From contig MFNM01000042.1 of assembly GCA_001782085.1 (NCBI GenBank), positions 1-36,325 on the forward strand: DNA of 36,325 nt, read 5' to 3'. The position numbers and the translations under genes are program-made. The stretch's first letter is position 1, and each line of letters starts with the position of its first letter. This DNA is from Candidatus Levybacteria bacterium RIFCSPHIGHO2_01_FULL_37_33 (GTDB taxonomy: Bacteria > Patescibacteriota > Microgenomatia > Levybacterales > UBA12049). Of the stretch, positions 19,330 through 27,276 are shown in pieces. The notes beneath the pieces were generated by a model, which was given only the letters and a program-made list of their open reading frames with translations, was not told where the DNA came from and ran no database searches.

Positions 19330-19803
19330 ATGAGACACAAAAAATCAAACAGAAGAAAAATTGAACCAGACAAAATTTATAAAAGTCCATTGGTTACTAA
19401 ATTCATAAATAATATTATGAAAGACGGTAAAAAAACTGTTGCACAAAAACTTTTTTATGACGCTTTTACGGCAATAGAAAAACAGGGAAAAAATCCTCTG
19501 GAAGTTTTTGAGAAGGCACTTTCCAATGTTGAACCCAGACAGGAGGTAAAGGCAAGAAGAGTCGGGGGAGCTTCTTATCAAATCCCAATCGAAGTGCGGG
19601 GAGAACGAAGGACCTCCTTAGCTGTCCGTTGGATAATTCAAGCGGCAACGGCCAGGTCTAATAAAGAGTTTCATACTTTTTCGCAGAAATTAGCTGCAGA
19701 ATTTTTGGATGCTTGGGAAAATAAGGGAGAAGCGATTAAAAAGAAAGAAGGAGTGCAAAGAATGGCAGATGCGAATCGCGCCTTCGCCCACTTCCGCTGG
19801 TAA
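19330..19803 (+). CDS. rpsG: 30S ribosomal protein S7
   Basis: 157 aa, ends MADANRAFAHFRW. Confidence 0.97.
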   Translation: MRHKKSNRRKIEPDKIYKSPLVTKFINNIMKDGKKTVAQKLFYDAFTAIEKQGKNPLEVFEKALSNVEPRQEVKARRVGGASYQIPIEVRGERRTSLAVRWIIQAATARSNKEFHTFSQKLAAEFLDAWENKGEAIKKKEGVQRMADANRAFAHFRW

Positions 19804-19902
19804 GCCACAAAGTATTTTTCTAAATCCAATCTGTCGAAGCATTTAATAAATCCAAGAAAAGATAGAAGAATTTTTAGAAGAGTATTAAATAGCGATATAT
19901 AA

Positions 19903-19928
19903 AGTCTAATGATTTAGATTATTAGACT
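19903..19928. promoter_or_regulatory. Palindromic operator candidate B (3' side of the TrpR-family gene)
   Basis: AGTCTAATGATTTAGATTATTAGACT, 26 bp, two mismatched pairs. Confidence 0.6.
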
Positions 19929-19932
19929 AAAC

Positions 19933-20373
19933 TTATCCCAAGGCAGTTTTGGGTTTCCTTGTTCTTTTTCTTTCTCTTCTAAGAGATCTTTTTACAGATG
20001 ATTCGGGAAGAATTCCAACGGCTGAATCTCCGATTACTTTAAATAAATCTTCTAATTTTTCCTCTCGCAGCACTCTTTTAATCGCAATATTGTATCCCTT
20101 ACCTCTGAAATTGAGCATCATATTTACTCTCGCAATAGTTTCCTGCGAAACTTTAAGAACATCTTTAATGGTCCCATACTGGTAACCTTTTACCAGAAGG
20201 ACTGCTATCGCAAATCTTTTTGCTAGCATTGTTTGTTCGGCTGGTCCTAAAAGATCCAGAATAAAATCTTGAATATCTGAAGGGTTTGATAATCGAGCCA
20301 ATGTATTAAAAAAGATAGAATACATTTTCGTTTCTACGTTTTTTGAGAGTGTTCTTCTTGACACCTGAGACAT
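19933..20373 (-). CDS. TrpR/YerC-family DNA-binding regulator
   Basis: DLLGPAEQTMLAKRFAIAVLLVKGYQYGTIKDVLKVSQETIARVNMMLNFRGKGY matches the TrpR-superfamily helix-turn-helix; basic C-terminal tail KRSLRRERKRTRKPK. Confidence 0.85.
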   Translation of the reverse strand: MSQVSRRTLSKNVETKMYSIFFNTLARLSNPSDIQDFILDLLGPAEQTMLAKRFAIAVLLVKGYQYGTIKDVLKVSQETIARVNMMLNFRGKGYNIAIKRVLREEKLEDLFKVIGDSAVGILPESSVKRSLRRERKRTRKPKTALG

Positions 20374-20379
20374 ATTTAT

Positions 20380-20409
20380 TAAGTCTAATGATTTAGATCA
20401 TTAGACTTA
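20380..20409. promoter_or_regulatory. Palindromic operator candidate C (5' of the TrpR-family gene)
   Basis: TAAGTCTAATGATTTAGATCATTAGACTTA, one mismatched pair at the centre; abuts the -10 box and lies between the promoter and ATG 20373. Confidence 0.78.
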
Positions 20410-20437
20410 TCATAACGAGAAATTTATAGTCTGTCAA
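20409..20437 (-). promoter_or_regulatory. Promoter of the TrpR-family gene
   Basis: Minus strand TTGACA (20437-20432), 17-nt spacer, TATGAT (20414-20409). Confidence 0.7.
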
Positions 20438-20462
20438 TAATTTTTAATGAGGGAAAATTTGG

Positions 20463-20498
20463 AGGGCAAACCGCGCCTTCGCCCATTTTAGGTGGTAA
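20463..20498 (+). pseudogene. Fossil of an rpsG 3' end (RANRAFAHFRW*)
   Basis: Translates to the C-terminal residues of S7; 27/33 nt identical to the real rpsG end, all six differences synonymous. Confidence 0.72.
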
Positions 20499-21168
20499 AA
20501 AATTCTCCGCTTTTATATTCTTTTGGGTTCTGATTTTTTATAAATAGTTTAACTTTTCCCTCCCCAGCTACTGTAATATTGCCATCCGCTACAGCTATCA
20601 TAGTTTTCTCTTCCATGCCTAAAACATTATTTGAATGAAATTCTTGATATTCCTTAATGCGATCGTCTTTGCTTTCCCCAGAGAAATTTTTCTTATCATG
20701 GGGATCCAGGTAATGGGGGCTTATATTAAAAGAAACTAAACCCAATGCTTCAAAAAAAGTTGATGCCAAAACATTCCAATCGTTAGTAGTTAAAATGTTT
20801 GGGCCAGAAATATTTGCTCCTGCGCTCAGACCTACATATGGAGTACCATTTTTTACTTTTGATCTTAGTTTTTCCATTAATTCAGCTTTTGCAAGTTCAT
20901 TTAATAGGTGATAAGTATTTCCACCTCCCATTAATATCGCTTCAACTTGCTCTAGTTGATTATTAGGATTTTCTTCTAGATCAAGGTGATTGAGATTGAC
21001 ACCAACTTCGTTAAGGGATTTTCTGGCATCTTCAAAATATTTTCTTGGGTTCGAAATATTTGCAGCGGAAACAAAAAACGTTTTTCTTCCACCAAGAAAG
21101 TCTGCTATTTCTTTCTTACGCCAATGATAGAGTGGTGTTCCTGAATTACTAATTAAAAGAAGTTTCAT
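20488..21168 (-). CDS. pepE: Peptidase E-like (S51 family) peptidase
   Basis: KLLLISNSGTPLYHW, AILMGGGNTYHLLNEL, PYVGLSAGANISGPNI, FNISPHYLDP. Confidence 0.88.
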   Translation of the reverse strand: MKLLLISNSGTPLYHWRKKEIADFLGGRKTFFVSAANISNPRKYFEDARKSLNEVGVNLNHLDLEENPNNQLEQVEAILMGGGNTYHLLNELAKAELMEKLRSKVKNGTPYVGLSAGANISGPNILTTNDWNVLASTFFEALGLVSFNISPHYLDPHDKKNFSGESKDDRIKEYQEFHSNNVLGMEEKTMIAVADGNITVAGEGKVKLFIKNQNPKEYKSGEFFTT

Positions 21169-21188
21169 AAAGTAATTATATCATTGTA

Positions 21189-21217
21189 TGGTCAAAGATT
21201 TAAAAATGTGATATAAT
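21189..21217 (+). promoter_or_regulatory. fusA promoter
   Basis: TGGTCA, 17-nt spacer, TATAAT (21212-21217). Confidence 0.5.
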
Positions 21218-21225
21218 TCGTTGGT

Positions 21226-21263
21226 AAATTCGCCTCGATATGGTGGGGTCGAATTTATTTTTT
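21226..21263 (+). promoter_or_regulatory. fusA leader hairpin plus T tract (attenuator-like)
   Basis: AAATTCG-CCTC-GATATGGT-GGGG-T-CGAATTT followed by A and T6, ATG at 21267. Confidence 0.5.
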
Positions 21264-21266
21264 ATT

Positions 21267-23414
21267 ATGGCGGATGTAAAATCAAGAGACGTACCACTGG
21301 ATAAGATTAGAAATATAGGAATTATTGCTCATATCGATGCGGGTAAAACCACAACCACCGAGCGTATTCTTTTTTATACCGGTAAAACCTACAAAATCGG
21401 AGATATCGACGAAGGAACAACGCAAATGGACTGGATGCCGCAGGAAAAAGAGCGGGGCATTACTATTGTTTCTGCTGCAACTACTGCTTATTGGACCCAC
21501 ACTTCGCAAAGCTCCGCGGGGCGAGAAGATCCCTATAGAATAAATATCATTGATACTCCCGGACACGTTGATTTTACCGCAGAGGTTGAGCGTTCGCTTC
21601 GTGTTTTAGACGGAGGAATTACAGTTTTGGATGCAGAAGAAGGAGTTCAATCTCAATCCGAAACTGTTTGGAGACAGGCAGATAAATATAAAGTTCCAAG
21701 AATCTGTTTTATTAATAAAATGGATAAACTCGGAGCAGATTTTCTGTCTACTGTAAAAAGCATAGAAGACAGGCTTGGTGCAAATCCTGCAATTATGGTT
21801 CTGCCAATCGGAGCCGAAAACACATTTAAAGGAATCGTTGATCTTCTTACTCGTCAGTCATTAATTTGGGGATCCGATGAATTGGGCGCAAAGTACGAAG
21901 TCAAAAATGAAATTCCGGAGGATCTAAAAAAACAAGTTGAAAAATATCGCCACAAACTTATAGAAAAAATTGCCGAAACAGACGATAAGCTTTTGGAAAA
22001 ATATTTAAGCGGAGAAGAACCAACGGTAGAAGAACTCAAAACTGCTCTAAGAAAAGCGGTAATTGCCTATAAGCTTGTTCCAATCTATGCAGGCTCAAGT
22101 CTTCGTAATAAAGGGGTTCAACCCCTACTGGATGCTGTTGTAGATTACCTTCCTTCCCCCTTGGATCTTAAAGAAGTTAAGGGAATAAATCCAAAAACAG
22201 GAGAGGAAGAGATTAGAAAATTATCTCCCGATGATCCTCTTGCTGGTCTTGCATTTAAAATTCAAATTGACCCTCACGTTGGAAAACTTACTTACTTTAG
22301 AGTCTATTCAGGCAAGATAGCCTCAGGTTCTTATATATATAATAGTACAAAAAATAAGACAGAAAGGGTCGGCCGAATTCTTCTGATGCACGCAAATACG
22401 AGAGAAGAGATTAAAGAGGGATTGTCAGGGGAAATCGTCGCACTCGTCGGTCTTAAAGATACAACTACAGGAGATACACTTTGTGATGATAAAAAACCCA
22501 TTGTTCTTGAAAAAATTTTATTCCCCGAGCCGGTTATTTCTTTGGCAATTGAGCCAAAAACAAAAGTTGATCAGGAAAAATTAGGTCTTGCTTTAAAAAG
22601 ACTTTCCGAGGAGGACCCAACCTTTGTTATTAAGGCAAACCATGAGACTGGGCAAACAATAATCTCGGGAATCGGAGAGCTCCAGCTTGAAGTTATGGTT
22701 GATAGAATGAAAAGGGAATTTGGAGTGATGAGCAATGTAGGTGCGCCGCAAGTCGCATATAAGGAAACAATAGAAAAATTGGCAGAGGCAGAGGGGAAAT
22801 ACATAAGACAAAGTGGAGGACGCGGTCAGTATGGTCATTGTTTTCTAAGAGTAACGCCCAAACCAAGAGGAGAAGGATACGAATTTGTAAATGCGATAAA
22901 AGGCGGAGCAATTCCTGCAGAATTTATTAGCTCTATTGAAAAAGGTGTAAAAGAATCAATGGAAAACGGAGTTTTATTGGGTTATCCTATGGTTGATATG
23001 TCGGTTACGGTTTATGACGGAAGTTATCACGATGTTGATTCTTCGGATATTGCATTTAAAATTGCGGCCTCACAGGCATTGCAGGCGGCAACAAAAAAAG
23101 CAGGACTTACACTTCTTGAGCCGATAATGAAGGTTGAGGTAACGACTCCGTCTGAATTTATGGGAGATGTTATCGGAGATCTTTCGGCAAAAAGAGCGCA
23201 AATTTTAGGAACAGAAGAAAGAGCAAGGGCTACAATTATTTTAGCGCTGGTTCCATTGGAAGAACTTTCCGGTTACGCAACTACACTGCGATCGATGTCT
23301 CAGGGACGAGCCTCTTATTACATGGAACCATCGCATTACGAGCAAGTTCCTAAAAATATCATAGAACAAATGCTTTCCAAATCTACTTTTACCGGGAGAG
23401 TTGCTGCCCAGTAA
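21267..23414 (+). CDS. fusA: Elongation factor G
   Basis: [45 protein letters not shown]; start ATG 21267. Confidence 0.98.
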   Translation: MADVKSRDVPLDKIRNIGIIAHIDAGKTTTTERILFYTGKTYKIGDIDEGTTQMDWMPQEKERGITIVSAATTAYWTHTSQSSAGREDPYRINIIDTPGHVDFTAEVERSLRVLDGGITVLDAEEGVQSQSETVWRQADKYKVPRICFINKMDKLGADFLSTVKSIEDRLGANPAIMVLPIGAENTFKGIVDLLTRQSLIWGSDELGAKYEVKNEIPEDLKKQVEKYRHKLIEKIAETDDKLLEKYLSGEEPTVEELKTALRKAVIAYKLVPIYAGSSLRNKGVQPLLDAVVDYLPSPLDLKEVKGINPKTGEEEIRKLSPDDPLAGLAFKIQIDPHVGKLTYFRVYSGKIASGSYIYNSTKNKTERVGRILLMHANTREEIKEGLSGEIVALVGLKDTTTGDTLCDDKKPIVLEKILFPEPVISLAIEPKTKVDQEKLGLALKRLSEEDPTFVIKANHETGQTIISGIGELQLEVMVDRMKREFGVMSNVGAPQVAYKETIEKLAEAEGKYIRQSGGRGQYGHCFLRVTPKPRGEGYEFVNAIKGGAIPAEFISSIEKGVKESMENGVLLGYPMVDMSVTVYDGSYHDVDSSDIAFKIAASQALQAATKKAGLTLLEPIMKVEVTTPSEFMGDVIGDLSAKRAQILGTEERARATIILALVPLEELSGYATTLRSMSQGRASYYMEPSHYEQVPKNIIEQMLSKSTFTGRVAAQ

Positions 23415-23435
23415 GTTTCTTTGGAATTTTGACTC

Positions 23436-23464
23436 TTGACCTTCCAGCGAAAATACTGTACTAT
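23436..23464 (+). promoter_or_regulatory. tuf promoter
   Basis: TTGACC, 17-nt spacer, TACTAT. Confidence 0.6.
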
Positions 23465-23472
23465 GCCTTTAG

Positions 23473-23500
23473 CCTTAAATCTTTTAAGGTGTATTTTTTT
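23473..23500 (+). promoter_or_regulatory. tuf leader hairpin plus T7 tract (attenuator-like)
   Basis: CCTTAAA-TCT-TTTAAGG then TGTATTTTTTT. Confidence 0.55.
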
Positions 23501-23520
23501 CTTGTAAAAATTTATAAATT

Positions 23521-24708
23521 ATGGCAACATCTGGAAAATTTGAAAGGACAAAGCCACACGTAAATGTCGGAACTATTGGTCATGTCGATCATGGTAAAAC
23601 AACTTTAACCGCAGCAATTACGACTGTTTTGGCAAAAACAGGTAAGGCAACCGCTAAGAAATACGAAGATATTGATAATGCTCCCGAAGAAAAAGCAAGA
23701 GGAGTTACGATCAATATTACTCACATCGAATACGAAACCGAAAAACGGCACTATGCCCACATCGATGCGCCGGGACACGCAGATTACATTAAAAACATGA
23801 TTACGGGCGCCGCTCAAATGGACGGTGCTATTTTGGTAGTCTCAGCGCCCGACGGTCCCATGCCGCAAACCAGAGAGCATATTTTACTTGCACGCCAAGT
23901 CGGTGTTCCTGCAATTGTTGTTTTTTTAAACAAAACCGACATGGTTTCCGATACAGAACTTTTAGATTTGGTAGAAATGGAAGTTAGGGAACTTCTTACC
24001 AAATATCAATATCCGGGAAATGATGTTCCTATCATTCGCGGTTCAGCACTCAAGGCATTAGAGGGAGACGCCGAGGCAGAAAAACAGATCTTAGCCTTAA
24101 TGGATGCGGTAGATAACTACATTCCAACTCCAAAAAGAGATATCGAAAAACCATTCTTAATGCCTGTTGAAGATGTTTTCTCTATCAAAGGACGGGGAAC
24201 GGTTGTAACGGGAAGAGTAGAAAGAGGACAGGTTAAAGTAAATGAAACAGTTGAGATTGTCGGAATAAAAGCAACAAAATCAACTGTTGTAACAGGGGTT
24301 GAGATGTTTAGAAAACAGCTTGATGAGGGACAAGCGGGGGATAACGTTGGACTGCTTCTTCGAGGTGTTGAAAAAGACGATGTAGAAAGAGGTCAGGTTA
24401 TTGCCAAGCCGGGTTCAATTACTCCTCATAAGGAATTTGAAGCGGAAGTTTATATTCTCACAAAAGAAGAGGGCGGGAGGCACACGCCATTCTTTACAGG
24501 TTACAGACCGCAGTTTTATATTCGAACAACCGATGTAACTGCAGAAGTTGCACTGCCGAAAGGTGTTGAAATGGTTATGCCGGGAGACAGCACCAAAATG
24601 ACAGTAAAGCTTATTGTGCCGGTTGCTTTGGAAGACGGACTCAGATTTGCCGTTCGGGAAGGCGGAAAAACAGTAGGCGCAGGAGTTATAAGTAAAATTA
24701 TTGCATAA
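23521..24708 (+). CDS. tuf: Elongation factor Tu
   Basis: [49 protein letters not shown]. Confidence 0.98.
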   Translation: MATSGKFERTKPHVNVGTIGHVDHGKTTLTAAITTVLAKTGKATAKKYEDIDNAPEEKARGVTINITHIEYETEKRHYAHIDAPGHADYIKNMITGAAQMDGAILVVSAPDGPMPQTREHILLARQVGVPAIVVFLNKTDMVSDTELLDLVEMEVRELLTKYQYPGNDVPIIRGSALKALEGDAEAEKQILALMDAVDNYIPTPKRDIEKPFLMPVEDVFSIKGRGTVVTGRVERGQVKVNETVEIVGIKATKSTVVTGVEMFRKQLDEGQAGDNVGLLLRGVEKDDVERGQVIAKPGSITPHKEFEAEVYILTKEEGGRHTPFFTGYRPQFYIRTTDVTAEVALPKGVEMVMPGDSTKMTVKLIVPVALEDGLRFAVREGGKTVGAGVISKIIA

Positions 24709-24762
24709 TAATTTTACTATTGTCCATTTCTTCATTTTTCATTCTCCATTTGATTTTATTCC

Positions 24763-24908
24763 TTGTACTTTTGTGTCGACAAAAGTACCAAAAACTCCTT
24801 GCAAGCGAAGTCGGACTATTTTTGCTCATTCGCTTATCGGAGGATTTCACCCTCTCCTCGACAAGTTTGCGAGGAATCCCCCTGATGCGCTCATTCACAA
24901 AAAATTAA
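24763..24908. repeat. Structured intergenic repeat, copy 1
   Basis: GTACTTTTGT-GTCG-ACAAAAGTAC perfect hairpin, then ...TCCTCG..CGAGGAATCCCCCTGA; shares blocks with 25443-25625. Confidence 0.7.
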
Positions 24909-24964
24909 CGTCCTTTGTTCGATTGCAAGATTGTAAATCCCATTTAACGATTCGGTTTTTCTTA

Positions 24965-24992
24965 TTGACTTTTAAATTCTTAAGTATATAAT
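24965..24992 (+). promoter_or_regulatory. Promoter of orphan ORF 25006
   Basis: TTGACT, 16-nt spacer, TATAAT. Confidence 0.6.
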
Positions 24993-25005
24993 CACACTTA
25001 TTCTT

Positions 25006-25299
25006 ATGCCAAAAGAACATTTATCATCGGTCCAGGTAGGCAAATTTTGGAAGTGGGCGCGCGAGAATCATGAAAGGGTAACTGACGTATTTAGAGACAC
25101 ATCAGATAATTCGGGATGGGTGGTAGGAGATACAAAAGAACCAATGTTTATAGTTGGAGGAAGAGTTGATGGATCAGAAGCAGACTTGTATTATCCTACT
25201 GCTTCTGCAGAAGAATTAGCGAGAGCGGGGGTAATTTTTGACAGCACAGTTGATACTGTGCAAGCTCCGGCAAAATTACAACTGCATATGGGCGACTAA
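25006..25299 (+). CDS. Orphan hypothetical protein between tuf and rpsJ
   Basis: 97 aa ORF with its own promoter-like sequence. Confidence 0.6.
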   Translation: MPKEHLSSVQVGKFWKWARENHERVTDVFRDTSDNSGWVVGDTKEPMFIVGGRVDGSEADLYYPTASAEELARAGVIFDSTVDTVQAPAKLQLHMGD

Positions 25300-25310
25300 G
25301 TCCTTAGCCT

Positions 25311-25378
25311 TGGAATCCCCTGAATTACTCGTTTAAGTTCTCACGCATTCAACTGTGAATTGGCGAAAAAAATTAATT
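25311..25378. repeat. Structured intergenic repeat, partial copy 2 (3' half)
   Basis: GGAATCCCCTGA...CACGCATTC...ATTGGCGAAAAAAATTAAT parallels 25556-25622. Confidence 0.6.
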
Positions 25379-25442
25379 TTCTTCACAACAATTTCTCTTT
25401 TTTCTTCTTGAATAATATTTTTATCTATTGTAGATATTTTTC

Positions 25443-25625
25443 TTGTACTTTTGTATAGGCAAAAGTACCAAAAACTCTCGCCAAGCCTTGTCTCATGCTT
25501 TCAAAATTAAACTCGCTCTTCGGGGGATTTCACCCCCTCCTCGACAGGTTTGCGAGGAATCCCCCTGAGTCATTCATTTAACTTTTCACGCATTCGACAT
25601 ACGGATTGGCGAAAAAATTAATCCC
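25443..25625. repeat. Structured intergenic repeat, copy 3 (most complete)
   Basis: GTACTTTTG-TATAGG-CAAAAGTAC; GGGGGATT...TCCTCG-ACAGGTTTG-CGAGGA-ATCCCCC; CACGCATTC...ATTGGCGAAAAAATTAAT. Confidence 0.7.
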
Positions 25626-25708
25626 TTTTATAACAATTTAGCAATACAACAATTGAACAATCTTACTTTCTTCTTGAATAATCCCTTTCTATATAGTAAA
25701 ATAACCGA

Positions 25709-26017
25709 ATGCCGAAGGGGAGAATTAGAGTACGTTTAAAAAGTTATGATGCAAGGGTTATAGACCTCTGTTGCCAGCAGATATTAGATACTGCGATACG
25801 AACCGGCGCAAAGGTTATAGGTCCTATTCCTCTTCCTACTAAGCGAAGCGTTTATGCAGTAAACAAATCTCCTTTTATAGACAAAGACGCAAGAGACCAT
25901 TTTGAAATAAAAGTCCACAAAAGATTAATAGACATTATGTCTCCAACCGATAAAACTATCGATTCCCTAACCCACCTTGAACTCCCCGCAGGAGTCAACA
26001 TCGAGATAAAGATGTAA
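25709..26017 (+). CDS. rpsJ: 30S ribosomal protein S10
   Basis: RIRVRLKSYDARVIDLCCQQILDTAIRTGAKVIGPIPLPTKR. Confidence 0.97.
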   Translation: MPKGRIRVRLKSYDARVIDLCCQQILDTAIRTGAKVIGPIPLPTKRSVYAVNKSPFIDKDARDHFEIKVHKRLIDIMSPTDKTIDSLTHLELPAGVNIEIKM

Positions 26018-26074
26018 TCTTCTAGAAATTTCTAATTTTCAAACTCGACCCGCGGGGTTGAGGCACGAAGATAC

Positions 26075-26119
26075 TGAAATATATTGAAGTATTATGAAGT
26101 ATCTTGAAATATTATGAAA
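26075..26119. repeat. 10-bp tandem repeat, about 4.5 copies
   Basis: TGAAATATAT TGAAGTATTA TGAAGTATCT TGAAATATTA TGAAA. Confidence 0.75.
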
Positions 26120-26205
26120 GACCGCAAGCTTGGTTCAACCCGAGGCGCAGTTTACACCCCAAAATGATTTAATATCCCCTTCCGCATTGTATTTATCGGT
26201 GCATA

Positions 26206-26234
26206 TTGCATTTGTGCTTGGCTTTTTATATAAT
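26206..26234 (+). promoter_or_regulatory. rplC operon promoter
   Basis: TTGCAT, 17-nt spacer, TATAAT. Confidence 0.5.
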
Positions 26235-26296
26235 TACATTTAATTCGATGATTAGGCAAAGATCGGAGGTTTTGAAAGTTCCATAATAGAGTCAAG

Positions 26297-26339
26297 TTCG
26301 CCTCGGCGAGTCAAGCGGCTCTAGGTGGGTCGCTTTTTT
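26297..26339 (+). promoter_or_regulatory. rplC leader with terminator-like hairpin
   Basis: AAGCGGCTC-TAGGT-GGGTCGCTT, 9 pairs including two G-U, followed by TTTT; preceded by TTCGCCTCG also present in the fusA leader. Confidence 0.6.
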
Positions 26340-26346
26340 GTTGTTT

Positions 26347-27276
26347 ATGACACTACAAGCAATTATCGGGCAAAAAATTGATCAAACTCAAAAGTTCCTT
26401 GAGAATGGAACTAGGATTCCCGTTACCAGACTTTGGGTTAAAGAAAATGTTGTCGTTTCTCATAAGACGATTGACAAAGATAATTATTCCGCTATTCAAC
26501 TTGGATTTGGGCAAAAGAAAAAGGCAGGCAAAGCACAAATGGGACAAACAAAGGGGGCTGGTCTTACGACTGCCCCTAAATTTTTGAAAGAAGTAAGAAT
26601 GGAAAAAGAACTTTCTTCGGTTGGAGAAACTATCAATGCCGCGGAGGTTTTTAAGCCCGGAGACATGATTAATGTTACAGGTATTTCCAAAGGAAAAGGA
26701 TACGCGGGTGTTGTAAAAAGACATCATTTCAAAGGCGGGCCAAGAACCCACGGACAATCCGACAGAGAAAGAGCGCCCGGTTCCATAGGACAGACAACAA
26801 CACCGGGTAGAGTTTATAAAGGAAAAAGAATGGCAGGAAGAATGGGCAATGAAACAGCGACAATTAGGAATTTGGAAGTTGTAGATGTATCGGAAGATAC
26901 GATTTTAGTAAAAGGCTTGGTTCCGGGCGGAAGAAATAGTTTGATAATGGTTAAAAAGGTCGGAGAAAATAAAAAGTTTGTCCCGCTTTATAAAGATGCT
27001 GTGGGAACCGAAGACTTGCCGCAGGTTTCAGATGACGTTCGGCAGGGTAAAGTCCGGGGAGGAAACGAACTACCGCATTCTGCGGGTGACGCTCGGGTAT
27101 CAGATGAGGAACAAACTAATACCACACCCTCGCTAAGTGATGACAGCCAGAACGACTCGGAGATTAAAGAGAAAGATAAAAGTGGGTCTGTCATCAGTTC
27201 ACCCGAGAATGGACAGTCCGTTTCCTCTTCCGAAGATGAAAATAAAGAAAAGGAGGACAAGGAAAATGCCAAGTAA
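26347..27276 (+). CDS. rplC: 50S ribosomal protein L3 with acidic C-terminal extension
   Basis: GFGQKKKAGKAQMGQTKGAG, HHFKGGPRTHGQSDRERAPGSIGQTTTPGRVYKGKRMAGRMGN; tail of about 90 aa rich in Ser/Asp/Glu. Confidence 0.96.
   Translation: MTLQAIIGQKIDQTQKFLENGTRIPVTRLWVKENVVVSHKTIDKDNYSAIQLGFGQKKKAGKAQMGQTKGAGLTTAPKFLKEVRMEKELSSVGETINAAEVFKPGDMINVTGISKGKGYAGVVKRHHFKGGPRTHGQSDRERAPGSIGQTTTPGRVYKGKRMAGRMGNETATIRNLEVVDVSEDTILVKGLVPGGRNSLIMVKKVGENKKFVPLYKDAVGTEDLPQVSDDVRQGKVRGGNELPHSAGDARVSDEEQTNTTPSLSDDSQNDSEIKEKDKSGSVISSPENGQSVSSSEDENKEKEDKENAK

Noticed and set aside
24763-25625. CRISPR-like array from the tuf-rpsJ repeats
   Set aside because: Copies are few, long, unevenly spaced and diverged, with no cas genes in the window.
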